From NCBI GenBank assembly GCA_029448655.1, contig JACCLO010000007.1, positions 2,294,001 to 2,358,000 of the forward strand: a DNA stretch of 64,000 nt, written 5' to 3'. Source of the DNA: Wolfiporia cocos. Taxonomy: Eukaryota > Basidiomycota > Agaricomycetes > Polyporales > Phaeolaceae. Each line of letters starts with the position of its first letter. Positions within the stretch are counted from its first letter, which is position 1. Shown in pieces: positions 37,162 through 47,811 of this stretch. Made by a program: the position numbers and the translations under genes. The notes beneath the pieces are model-generated. The model was not told the origin of the DNA. It worked only from the letters and a program-made list of their open reading frames with translations, and did not search any database.

Positions 37162-39135
37162 GTTACTTCGGAGGATTTTCGAGTTTCCTTTTGAAGCCTT
37201 TTGCGGACGATCGCATTTTATTGCTAGTGTGAATTTCCAAATACAGTTGTTCTCCCCACAGAGAAAAGGTCGTATTGGAGTGAAATCGTTAAGTGAGATA
37301 GCGAGTCTCGTGACAATATTTGCGAGTGGCGTGCGAATTTGTCGATTTCGATTCGGGGGGGGGGACCGGTTTGGGACCGGTGTGAATTCGGCGATGTGCG
37401 AAAATGCCGAATGAAGTGTGATTCTGGAAGTCTTGACGACCTCCGCTACACTTCAAGGGAACGCGTATCAATAGCGTTTGTCCCTTGTTTTCCCTTCCTC
37501 TAACCCAGATTGCGAGATTCAATTAAGTAATCTATTGCGATCTGTTTGTACGTGGAACGCCGGTGAGAACGGCAGTGTTTCCAATTATTTATAGACGCTT
37601 GTCAGACGTCTCTTCCCAAACGGACGGTAATTTCCTTGCCAGGAATTCCGTTACCGAAAGGGGTGCCCCCGTTCTAAGGTTCTTAACGAATGAAATGACC
37701 GTGACTAATGCTCAATAACCCGAATCCCCTTTTCAGGAGCGAAGACCGAAGTCAAACGGGCGCCGATGGATTATGTGAATCCTTATCGACTTGGTAATAG
37801 GTTATTCCCTCAGTAATGATAGTTATAAGCATATATTTAACCATAGCGTACACGTTCCTACGTCGGGCAAGGTACTAGTATCGTTGTTCGATTAACTAAG
37901 TGTACCTAAGACGAGAAAGGTTGCTTTTTATGTTCATAAGCGACCTTAACAGGCTAGATAACCTGTGAACCAGACGGTGACGCAGGATGTCCAAGGTTGA
38001 ATACAAATGCTATTGGGCGGTTACTAAGCTACTTTACAAAGTAAGTAAACTACTGGAGCCGCCGCTAAAACCATATATTAACTACTATTGACTGGGATAC
38101 CAGGGTACCTAGAAGAGCGAGTCATCAGCGAACTATCGCTGAGTGGTCATATTCATTGAACACAATAAGAACGGGGGCATGGTTAGGGGCAACCTCTTGA
38201 GGGTTGCCGCGCGGAATTAAACCGCCAGGTGTCTTCATAGATGCGCAGACCCTGTGCCAAGAGGCGGAGATATTCGCTTGTGCTTGTAACAGAGGCGCTC
38301 GCTCCAGGGGTAGGGTCGGTGGTTGCCAGAATTTGATCGTCTGGACCACATGGTTGGGAAGAAGATACACGGCCCGCATCCCCTAAGGAGCAGACCGGAA
38401 AGTGGACCGCAGTATTTCACCGCAGTCCTTACCACGCCTCAATGGCAAGGCTTGCCGTATTAGGCCCCACTTGTGTCCATCAAGGGCAACTCCTCTGTCG
38501 ATCAAAGATCGCGCTTTAACGAGCGCTCCACGCATCTAAGATGGTGGGCCACGCCGCAGGCTTCCAGAGGGACCCTCAGATCCAGTTTCCCGTGGTGAGC
38601 ACGCCGAGCCGCCCGGAGGACTGACGCTATTGGCTACCGCTCAGTGACCTAGGCCGGCGCGGCCTTGCGAGCCGCGCCACCTCACCACTTTAATCCAATT
38701 AAGGATCCAAAGCGGGCCCCTTACGCCTGGGGATCGGCTTGCAAGATTCCCACGCCGCCATAATGGCGACTCTACTGGTAGAGATGGGGCGCTGAACAGC
38801 GCTTGCCATGTCAGGGGGTTGGGCGCGCACAGGCAGACCGTCCCCTCTTCCCAGTAGATGGGTCTCAAACGCTGGCACCCACAATCCTTGTCAGGATGGG
38901 GCGCCTCTCCTTAACCCTGGAGTCCGGGTTTGCAGGACCGCACCGCTGATTAGGCAGGCGCAGCCCCACTGGGTGGCAGGGGGATCAAACCCCCGCCGCT
39001 AGTATCCCCCAGAACCCAACCATTTAGCATACAACCCTTGCCAGGGCTGCAGAGGCGGAATGGGGCGCAATCTCAGACACCTGTGGGGGGAAAAACCCCA
39101 GGCCCAACCAATTAAGGAAGGGCGGGGGGGTAGGA

Positions 39136-39146
39136 AGTTCTATTAT
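39136..39146 (-). promoter_or_regulatory. Element F self-primer binding site
   Basis: Minus strand ATAATAGAACT, 2 nt inside the 5' LTR, is the exact reverse complement of AGTTCTATTAT, the minus-strand LTR sequence at 39280-39270. TATATAAG on the minus strand starts 33 nt upstream (39313-39306). Confidence 0.85.
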
Positions 39147-39148
39147 TA

Positions 39149-40239
39149 TGACACAGTACGCCTGTGGGACTCACCAAGTGCCTATATTGTTGAGATAAGG
39201 CGGCTTAGAGAGGAGGCAGTACCAGCGCAGCAGGATGTGAGAGATTATTCTACGGCGCAAGCCGAGAGAATAATAGAACTAAGGTTAAAGGGCGTCAAGC
39301 CCCTACTTATATACATGTTTATGCGGATGGCGCGTGCTACTAGCTAGTACTACCATTCCGGGTTATGTGGCTTTGCCAAGAGGCGAAGCGCTATCTTATC
39401 TGATGTTTATGGACTCTATCTACAATGGCCGTGATGGGCCCTAATGGCCGCACCAATCGTAGGAGAGGGATTTGTGTATATTATCATATGAACGCGGGCG
39501 CAGCCCGGGTATATGGGAAGCCGGTTGCCGGATACCGTGAGGTATAATGGCGATTGGCCGGTCTTCGTGTGATGACCAAGGCGAGGCGCCGAGGTCGTTA
39601 TGCCATTGGACGGGAAGTACCGTGGCATGTGTTACAGCCCGGACCGGATGGTTACCGGGGCATGTATTGGTCTTAGCCGTGAGGCGAGGACCGGTGTTTG
39701 GGCAACGCCGTGATGGCAGAAGCCCGGGACTTGGAGAACGCCGAGTCCGTGGGATGGCCGAGAAGGCCGAGCCTATAGCGATATTGCCTTGGTGCTAATA
39801 TAGTGCTATTTGGCCGTGTTGCCATTATTATGCGAAGGCGTGGCGCGCCTGAGATGCCATTGTGATCAAGGATCTTATGGCGGTGGGAAGCCGGGAAGGC
39901 CGACCCAATAGTACAAGGCCGCGAGGCACTGTTTGTACATGTGGACATTATTATGCGAGCGTGCCGCGCTCGGCCTATCATTATGATCTAGGATCTATGA
40001 CGTGGCTGGTCTTGCTCTGACGGGCGAGACCTGTATGACGTAGCTGTAACTATGCTATTGGACCGGAAGGTGCCGTAGCGTTATGTAAGCTGGTCATGTG
40101 TTTGACAAGCCCAGTTAAGAGCTTGTCGTGGTGGCAATGGGAGTTAACCCGTAGATAACTTGTAGGTAGACGTATAAATCCCAGGTAAATTGCTATAATC
40201 GTAGGAAAAATGCTATAAGTCCCAGATAAATCTGTGACA
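39149..40239 (-). repeat. Element F 5' LTR
   Basis: 1,091 bp, apparently identical to the 3' LTR; contains the promoter at 39313-39306 (minus) and is followed by AGTGA. Confidence 0.95.
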
Positions 40240-40244
40240 AGTGA

Positions 40245-40965
40245 AGTCCTTAGGAGATCGGTGTTACGGGTCGAATACCTGTTCGTATATTCGAGTCGCG
40301 AATATAAATCGTTCTTCTGCACGTAGGCACACAGCCGTGTGCAAGGCAAATACTCGTTAGATGCCTTCGGGTCCTAAGTGAAGTCCTTAGGAGATCGGTT
40401 AATATCCAATACGCGTTAGAGGATATAATCTGTTCAAGTGCGAGTCGAATAGAATATAAGACTCGCCTAAGTCCGAGAAGTCAGTGTGCACTTCGAGGAC
40501 TTAGTCGTTCGATTGCTCGAGTGAAAAATACTGAGCGTAGTTTCCTACGTTTGAGAACGAGTATAAGACTTCTTGTTTATACAACAAGGTCGAGCTGAAG
40601 AGCCTCGGCAGTAAGTACATGAGTTTATATACTACGTTGGGTTTTAGGGGTCAAGCCCGTCCCAGATGTCACCGATACTATCTACGCTATAGTACCAAAC
40701 GTTTGATATGTAGTGATATACCTGAGACGATAGATAGGAATGATGGTGGTTGAACACCATCTATCAGCTAATAAATGATGAACACAAAATGGTGGCAGAG
40801 TTGGATCTGCCAAAGATGAAACGCGCCCTATAGACTAGTACAACCGGGGATGCGCCCAGTAGAGTCACGAGTAGCCAGGGGAGTTGGTTGCGCAACAAGT
40901 CCCTGTATCGTATTCGTCCAATGGTGAGTTCTGTCGATAGTCGAAAAATTAAGATAACTGTAACA
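40245..40965 (-). repeat. Element C 5' LTR, outer fragment
   Basis: 721 bp completing the LTR begun at 34053. It holds the promoter: minus-strand TATATAAA at 40631-40624 and the RNA-start/self-primer segment at 40596-40586. It ends GTAACA, followed by TGAAC. Confidence 0.93.
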
Positions 40966-40970
40966 TGAAC

Positions 40971-41867
40971 CGGCCACCTTTCTGACTGGACTGTTGCTTG
41001 TATGCGGGGGGTTGCCGCTGTTAGATTGTTGAGCCTCCTTGTTGTCTGTCTTTGGTTTCAGCATGTTTCCATTGCATGTCACAGATCTGGGACACTCTAC
41101 GAATTTTCCTGTATTCTCACCTATTTTTCCTGCATTTCTACGAGCATATTCAAGCTCGCTGCTATAAGCGCCCGTAGACACGTACACGCACACAAACAAC
41201 ACATACATAACACACTTGTAATGTACTACACGTAAGCGGCCTGAGGTTTATCACAAGCCTACGCCTTAGATGACTCATATCCCGGTACCGGCATATGTCA
41301 TCACGCTTACTTGGCTTACAAACCCTTGTAGCCACAACGTCAATGTGGACCTACTGGTCCAAAGCATGTTTCTTATTGGTGCAGCCATTACCGGCGCACA
41401 TGGACTACTGTAGTTTACGACTTAGCCATAATTCCTGTATGAGTGCACAGACCCGGTACTTTAGGGCAAGCCATTACCGGCCGTTGTCGCTGCGTGTATA
41501 TAAGTAGGAATAGCTCTACGCTATTCTTTAGATTTGTTCTCTTGCATTCGTAACTCTTGCACATCACTCCTGCTGCACCTACTAGCCCCTCACCTCACCC
41601 TCAAGCTCCTCAAGCTTCTTAGTCAAGTAAAGTGAGTCCCACACACTAGTTTGTGTCATTGCACTTGTCCTCTGGGAAAGTACAGTTCGGCCGTCCACAC
41701 TTGGTGCACTGGTGTGGCGGTACCCAGAGGACGAGTCTGCCGAACTGGTTCTTTACCCATTTATAGCCCTTAGGGGCAGAAGTGGGGAGAGGAGTCGTCG
41801 TCGCCTTTGCAGGCATCGTATCCTTCTTTCCAGTCATCCCAGCCTCCTTCTTCTTCTCATCATTCAA
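40971..41867 (-). pseudogene. Element B Gag fragment with a Cys4 zinc knuckle, split by a solo LTR
   Basis: Minus-strand pieces 41867-41659 and 41076-40971 join in frame across the LTR and continue at 25087 across element C (joint ...SQKGGRFKV-TTTEMW...). The zinc motif CTKCGRPNCTFPEDKC is CX2CX4CX6C, with Cys where the usual histidine stands. Element E has the same pattern (CSSCKRDNC...C). The 5' part of gag is lost at about 41868, where element D begins in the opposite direction. Confidence 0.82.
41077..41658 (+). mobile_element. Solo LTR, 582 bp, related to element A LTR
   Basis: TGTCACAG to TGTCA, with target duplication TTGCA at 41072-41076 and 41659-41663. It shares blocks with the element A LTR, including TATATAAG and the start segment AGATTTGTTCT near 41530, but is shorter. 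Confidence 0.93.
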
Positions 41868-44405
41868 TTATCTCTAAAGGAAAAGTTGCCATGGACCCAT
41901 CCAAATACAATGGAGTACAAGCATGGCCTGAACCACGAAAAGTAAAAGAAGTACAAGCATTCATAGGATTTGCCAACTTCTATCATCGGTTCATCAAAGA
42001 CTTTTCAAAGATTGTCAGACCACTCACTAACCTCACCAAAAAGAGCCAGACATGGTCTTGGGGCGAGGAACAACAAGAGGCATTCGAGACCTTAAAAAAG
42101 GCATTTACAACAGCACCGATTCTTAGAATCCCAGATCAGGATCAACCCTTTAGGATTGAATCGGACGCATCAGACTTGGCAACAGGCACAGTACTGTCCC
42201 AACTAGACCCCAAAGACAATAAGTACCACCCAGTGGCTTATTACTCCAAGTCTATGACAGCACCTGAAAGAAATTACGAAGTCTACGACAAAGAATTATT
42301 AGCAATAATCAGAGCCCTTGAAGAATGGAGACATTATCTTGAAGGACACAAAGATAGTTTCGAAATATGGACGGACCACAGAAACCTCACATATTTCAAA
42401 ACAGCACAGAATTTAACTCGTCGACAGGCAAGATGGGTGTTGTATCTAACAAGATTCAACTTTAAGCTCCATCATAAGCCTGGAAAAACAATGTTAACAG
42501 CAGATCCTCTGTCACGGAGGCCAGACCACAAAGAGGGGGTGGAACTCGATAATCGAGACAGCATTCTTCTGAAACCAGAATTTTTCGCTGAAGAACTCAC
42601 AGTTCGAGCCATAACATCCACTCATCAACAAGCGTCCGGGACCCCAGACACCCCAATAATGGAAGAGATCCGCCTAGCAATGATGAATGACGAAGTTACG
42701 AAGAAGTACAAAGAACTCCTGGAGACAGGACCACGAGAATTCCTAAAGCAATGGAACTTCGAGAATGGAATTCTCCTACATAACGGAAAGGTGTATGTCC
42801 CCGACATACCCACTCTAAGAAAGAAGGTTGTAGAAATACACCACGATCACCCCTCTGCTGGACACTTCGGCCAGTGGAAAACATACGAACTCCTAACCCG
42901 GAACTACTGGTGGCCATCCATGAACAACTACGTAAAGAAATACGTATCGGGATGCGACACCTGTCAGAGGATGAAAAACCGATCAGAGAAACCATTCGGA
43001 AATCTTCAACCAAACCCAGTTCCAGAAGGGCCATGGGATACCATCACCTGCGACTTCATCATGTATCTACCCAAGTCAAAGGAAGGAAGAAACACCTACG
43101 ACGCCATTATGGTTGTAGTAGACAGACTAACTAAGAGGGCCCATTTCTACCCTATTAGTTCAAGCTTTGGAACCAAGGATCTGGCAACAGTCCTTTATAA
43201 ACGGTTCTACCCATTGCATGGGCTACCCAAGCAGATCATCTCAGATAGAGGTGTACAGTTCTCATCAGACATCTTTAAACAATGGTGCACAGAATTGTCC
43301 ATTGAAAGGTCTATGACTACAGCCTACCATCCACAAGCAGACGGTCAAACTGAAAGGGTTAACCAAACGCTCGAGCAATACCTTAGGTGTTATGTCAATA
43401 CTTATGAAAAGAATGACTGGTCTACCTTCATTCCAACAGCAGAGTTCGCGTACAACAATGTAGCCTCCGAAACTACAAAGTACTCTCCATTCTTTATGGA
43501 ACTAGGAAGACATCCTAGGGCTGGACCAGACAGCATAGAAACAAGCACAAACTCGGACCTGAACGAAATAGCACAGGCCCACTTCAACGCCCAGCAAAAT
43601 GCGAAAGCAGCAATGCTCGTAGCTGGAGAATGTTGGAAGTGGTACGCAGACCAAGGGAAGAAAGAATCACCCTTTAAAGTCGGTGACCGCGTAATGGTTC
43701 ACACTAAAGACTACCAAGACACCGAAAGGAGTCTTGCCCCCAGAGGAATAGGACCATTCACCATCATTGAACAGCTTTCTAAAGTAACATTCAAGCTGAA
43801 GATGGGGTCCCAATACAGAGCATACCATCCAGTATTCCACACTTCAAAACTATATCCATACAAAACGTCAGAAATAGAAGGACAAACTGTCCCTATAGAC
43901 AATGAGGATACTGAAGACGAAAAGGAATGGGAAGTCGAAGCAATCCTAAGCCATAGAAGGAGGCGAGGAAAGTTAGAATTCCTTATCCACTGGAAGGACA
44001 CTACCAAAGTTGACGATACTTGGGAACCAGAAGAGAACCTCACTGGTGCCAAAGAAATCCTAGACAAATATAAAGCACAGTCTTTCAATTCGGTAAAGAC
44101 AATTGACGTAGACCATCAAGTTCTCGTCGCAGACCCAGAAGACGATCCAGACTGGAAAGTCGGAGACTGTTACCTTTGGCCAGATGATTGGCCACAACAA
44201 AGTGACCTATTAGATGAAGATGAATCTGAAGGTTACGATACAGATGATGAACAACCGGAACGAATCCCCAAACCTGAATCCAGATGGTTAAAAAGGGACC
44301 CGTTCGGAAACTTCGTAGAAGACAATGTAGTCTTCAATAAAGAAATAGTCTTCACCAAAGACTTTAAACCAGAAACAACAGACATAGGATATTCTGAAAA
44401 GGGTA
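41868..44405 (+). pseudogene. Element D pol, from RT thumb to chromodomain
   Basis: An uninterrupted frame of about 840 codons that begins abruptly inside RT (IISKGKVAMDP) and lacks gag, protease and the YxDD part. It has RNase H (IESDASDLATGTVLSQ, TDHRNLTYF), integrase zinc domain (IHHDHPSAGHFG...CDTCQ), Asp/Asp/Glu core (TCDFIMYLP, SDRGVQF, DGQTERVN), GPF region (RGIGPFTIIEQL) and chromodomain (WEVEAILSHRRRRGKLEFLIHWK). It is closer to elements B and E than to A by eye. The good frame shows that truncation was recent. It continues after the LTR at 44963. Confidence 0.92.
42530..42540 (+). promoter_or_regulatory. Element D candidate central polypurine tract
   Basis: AAAGAGGGGGT between RNase H and integrase is identical to this element's own 3' tract at 45379-45389. 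Element A has TGAAGAGGGGGT at both places, so the two tracts match within each element. Confidence 0.6.
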
Positions 44406-44962
44406 TGTCACAGTATTACGCTGTGGCATGCCCTGCTTACTTTTGCAGGTTTCCTGGCCTTTGCATGGCCCCTGGAGCCTCCGTGAGCACCTCTCCATCT
44501 CCCTCTTATGTTAGACGCCAGACCTAGTAGATTAGATAAGATATGTACATGTGTGCTCATGGGTGCGCGCACCTCTTACCTACATCACGGTCACTATGTT
44601 ACATGTTATGTTACGGTAGTTAGCTAGTCACATGGACCTTTAGCTAGTGTGCATGGGCCACTACTTTAGGGCACGCCATTACAGGCCACTACACATGTAT
44701 TTAAGACGTAGGAAGATGAGGCTTATCCTCATCTTTAGGATTCTCGGCAACTGGGCACAAGGCCCCTTTCCTCTTGGACTCCCTGCGTGCCTCTCTGCTC
44801 AACGCCTCTGACACTCCTCTGTCACCCTAAGCTTGCTAGTCTGGTAGTGATGCCATACAGCCTGACTCGCCGCCTTACCTTCGCCAGCCTCTAGGGATAA
44901 GGACTTAGGGAGTTAGGGGTTCCCCGGCAGGGCTGGTCGCACAGTCCGGTGAGACTGTGTCA
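44406..44962 (+). mobile_element. Solo LTR, 557 bp, in element D
   Basis: TGTCACAG to TGTCA, with target duplication GGGTA at 44401-44405 and 44963-44967. Removing it restores the D frame (...GYSEKG-TSHSAGYN...). Confidence 0.93.
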
Positions 44963-45353
44963 GGGTACCTCACACTCAGCTGGATACAACATCCGATCCA
45001 CTGAGGACATAGCAATCCCACCAGGGAAACTAGCAACCATACACACTGGTTTAAAAATGCTACTACCCTACGGTCATTATGGACAACTCATGACACGATC
45101 TAGCATGGCAAAGAAAGACATGCTAGTAGTCGGAGGGGTCATCGACTGGGATTACAGAGGAGAAGTAATGGTCATGATCTGAAACTTTGGTAATGACTAT
45201 CAACATATAAACAAGACTGATAAAGTCGCCCATCTACTAATCCTACCAGTTCCTAACCCGGAAGTCAACATAACCACTATTGCCCACTATGACAAGCGAT
45301 ATGGAGACATGGGTACAAGGAAAGAAGGTGGATTTGGTTCCACAGGGAGATGA
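44963..45353 (+). pseudogene. Element D C-terminal dUTPase, with a nonsense codon
   Basis: Continues the D pol frame after the solo LTR. The five dUTPase motifs are visible: SAGYNIRS, MTRSSMA, GVIDWDYRGEV, TDKVAHLLI, GGFGSTGR. Motif 1 has Asn where the usual Asp is (AGYD) and motif 2 lacks the usual Pro. A TGA at 45181 falls where element A has Arg, consistent with CGA to TGA. The natural stop is TGA at 45351-45353. So this domain is probably dead. Confidence 0.88.
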
Positions 45354-45378
45354 AAGGTCTTTTTGGGATGAAAAGCAT

Positions 45379-45389
45379 AAAGAGGGGGT
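45379..45389 (+). promoter_or_regulatory. Element D 3' polypurine tract
   Basis: AAAGAGGGGGT, 2 nt before the LTR at 45392. Confidence 0.85.
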
Positions 45390-45391
45390 AA

Positions 45392-45892
45392 TGTCACAGT
45401 TTTCTAGGCATTCTCCTATTTTTTCCCGAATTTCTAGCTATTATTCCGACTTATCCTACTGATAAGTCGTATTCAAGTCGGTTAGTACACCTAACCTCAG
45501 ACAGTCATGTGACCTGTAGATCCTACGTCAGAGTCTGGACTACATAGTCATACCTAGTTGGTCATTGGCCCTGTGTTAACGCTCTACGGCCTTTAGCCCG
45601 CTTATCCTATCTAGCTTACGCTATATCAAAGCACGCCATTATGGCACCATATCAGAAGCACTGAACATTACTGCTCAGCACACAGACCTCTTAGCATTAG
45701 GGCAAGCAGTTCACAAGTAGTGCCCTACATGTATATAAGCCAATACGTCTAAGGCCTAAGTCCTTAGAACTATCAATCTGTTACACGATGCTCTAGCTCA
45801 TAAACTACTGCTTCACTTGACTCGCTTCACAACAACTCGACAAACACCAACATTTATCGACAACAAGCTTTAACAAAGTGAGTCTTGGGTCA
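45392..45892 (+). repeat. Element D 3' LTR
   Basis: 501 bp, TGTCACAG to GGGTCA, with TATATAAG near 45734. Its first ~30 bp match the element E LTR (TGTCACAGTTTTCTAGG). The 5' partner is lost with the truncation. Confidence 0.85.
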
Positions 45893-45911
45893 GCACAATG
45901 TATTGCACAAC

Positions 45912-46575
45912 TGTCACAGATTGTACCACAATTTTACCTAGTTTTCGTACATTCATATGACCTTTCTAAGCTTATCCCTACATGACACAGAACTATTGAA
46001 CTGCCTAGGGGTCTTGCTAACACCAGACAAGGGGTGATTGTTGGGCAAGAAGGCGACTACAAGCAACTAATAGCCTGGCAAGCTAGAGGAGCCAGGCTAA
46101 AGAGCTTTGAGGGCTTAATAGCGGTTGTCTAGAAATTAACTAGTCTGAGTTGTAGGTGACTCAGAGTATGGTATATATACATCAGGGCTAGGACCCTATG
46201 TACTACGATGTAGAACTAATGATACCTCTATTACAAATGGGGCATAGGGGATAATGCATAAGCATGTGATATAGGACTGGTAATTGTCCGCATAGGTGGT
46301 GTGGCCAAGACATGTGATACGGGCATTGCGGGGATGACTCATACACCAACTGGGGTATGTCTAGGATGATGACTATTGCACTTTGTAAAGCGCTCTACTG
46401 GGTCTCGTGATGAGGCATGACTGGTAATGGTCTTCAGTGGTGGTCATGGTGATGTGACCAAGTCGGCTGAGGGCCTGGACTACTCTGTAAGGAGATAGCC
46501 TATCAGTATTGGCCATCTGTAAGGATCGAGCCATAGGTATGGCAGCAGAGCCCATTCAGCGACAGTAGGTGACAG
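45912..46575 (-). mobile_element. LTR debris: plus-strand stub and G-type minus-strand LTR fragment
   Basis: A TGTCACAG stub at 45912 runs into TGACACAG at 45983, which begins a minus-strand LTR. The block ACTAGTCTGAG with a minus-strand TATATATA near 46175 matches the promoter region of the element G LTR read backwards. No right end or target duplication was found, so the limits are approximate. Confidence 0.5.
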
Positions 46576-46619
46576 TACCGGTGAACCGGCCTGTACCAAT
46601 CCCTATCGATTCGGGTCAG

Positions 46620-46920
46620 CCGGCTGTCGGCCCACGACTTAACCATCAGGCCTACCATCAGGTGGGCCCACGACCTGACGGTAGTGACGGTTGTGGGTCA
46701 GCCCACCACTGCTGCGACTTGATGGTTGCAGGTTGGCCCACAACTGCCACAACCAAACAGTTATGATGGTTGTGGGTCGACCCACACCTTCCATGACCAG
46801 ACGGTTATGACAATTGTGAGTCGGCCCACGACTGCCATGACTTGATGGCTATGACGGTTGCATGTCGGCCCACAACTGTCAACCAGACAGTATCAATGGT
46901 TGTGGGTCAGCCCACAACCA
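46620..46920. repeat. Degenerate tandem repeat, ~40-45-bp unit with palindromic core
   Basis: About eight copies of a unit containing GTGGGTCRGCCCACRAC occur roughly every 40-45 bp (cores near 46629, 46669, 46704, 46734, 46778, 46823, 46866 and 46908). The core is close to a perfect palindrome. The rest of the unit is variants of CTGCCATGACTTGATGGTTATGACGGTT. Confidence 0.75.
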
Positions 46921-47811
46921 TGGCCTGTTGCCACGACCTCCGTGACTTCCGTGACCGTGACTGCCACAAACTGTGGGTGCCACAACCTCCACAGCCATGA
47001 CCTGTAGCTGCAACCCACCTATGCCCCCACCACCTGGAGTTATTGAAATTCAACTATTACTATATCCACAACCCCATGATATGCAACTGTGATCCACCAC
47101 AACTGCCACGACCACGGCTTCCATGTCCTCCATGACCTCTGCGACCTCCACAATCAAAACTTCCACAACCTGTAACTGTGACCCACCACTGCCTCTGTAA
47201 CCTGCAGATATTTGTTTTTAATATATTTAAGATATTTGTTTTTAATATATCTACAATATCCATGACCTGCAACTGTGACCCACTGCAACTGGTGCAGCTT
47301 TCACAACTGCGACCACCATGACCACTGAGACCACTGCGGCTGTCATTTTCCCGACCTTTGTGACTGCCATGGCCACGACTTTGCAACTTTTTCGACTGCT
47401 GCAGGCAGAGGTTGTGGCCCTAGGAGAAGTACACAATGCAGATTGTGAAGCTAGCCATTGTCACTGTATGAATTTCCCAGTATGCTGACTCGGTAGTTGT
47501 GGTCCCCTCAAATCACATTTCTCAGGGCATCAAACAGTAAGTCCTGCTGGGTAAATCCAGGGACACTGTCAAGAAGCAGTCTTCTTAGTCTTGCAGTGCT
47601 TTTGACCAGGTTATCAGTGACCTGTAGAGTCACAGTTGATTAGAATAATTGCCAGACCAGGATCATGTCATGTACTGATTCTATGACAGTATTGGGTCAT
47701 GATGTTTATACTTGCTGTTCGCAAAGCATAGACAAAGATTACGATTACATCAAGGTTGTACATTTTTGCTAACACACCCAAGACTGTAGGTGTGTGTAAA
47801 TACCTTGCATC
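46921..47811. other. CCACAAC-rich degenerate repeats, no gene
   Basis: Continues the low-complexity sequence (variants of CCACAACTGCCACGACC) to about 47420, with a duplicated AT-rich 19-mer (ATATTTGTTTTTAATATAT, ~47208 and ~47230). From 47420 on I see nothing. Confidence 0.5.

Larger units (their letters stand above)
35264..39135 (-). ncRNA. Element F structured non-coding interior
   Basis: No coding frame is supported. The region is unusually rich in perfect stem-loops, for example TTCATC/GATGAA (35281-35298), GTTTGATC/GATCAAAC (36780-36799), GGTCGC/GCGACC (~36926-36945), TCCGATT/AATCGGA (~37113-37130) and long interrupted stems at ~37455-37485 and ~37620-37655. The part nearest the 5' LTR (39135 to ~38170) is the leader shared with element A. 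A direct function is not visible; packaging, dimerisation or protection of an RNA-only element would fit. Confidence 0.6.
34173..40239 (-). mobile_element. Element F: non-autonomous LARD-like LTR retrotransposon
   Basis: 6,067 bp with 1,091-bp LTRs (34173-35263 and 39149-40239) that I could not tell apart, flanked by AGTGA at 34168-34172 and 40240-40244. The 3,885-bp interior has a self-primer site, a leader homologous to element A and a polypurine tract (minus strand AAAGCGGGGGTAA before the left LTR), but no gag, pol or other supported gene; the longest frame is about 156 codons and looks random. Long LTRs with a long non-coding interior are the definition of LARD elements, known mainly from plants. 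Identical LTRs show it moved recently, so it must use proteins in trans, most plausibly from the A-like group whose termini and leader it shares. Confidence 0.92.
25088..40965 (-). mobile_element. Element C: Ty3/gypsy element of a second lineage, with nested insertions
   Basis: Bounded by TGTTAC...GTAACA LTRs and the target duplication TGAAC at 25083-25087 and 40966-40970, inside element B gag. Without its two nested insertions it is about 8.7 kb. Minus-strand order: 5' LTR (40965-40245 plus 34172-34053), self-primer site, gag, pol with dUTPase between protease and RT, an extra zinc-knuckle ORF, polypurine tract, 3' LTR (25928-25088). The reconstituted 5' LTR is 841 bp, equal to the 3' LTR; I saw two differences (25109/34074 and 25873/40910). 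Frames are open apart from the solo LTR in gag, so C was active recently. Confidence 0.93.

Noticed and set aside
46561..46580. Right end of the minus-strand LTR at GGTGACA 46574
   Set aside because: The flanking GTACC does not match CTACA at the left, and the adjacent sequence does not look like an LTR start.
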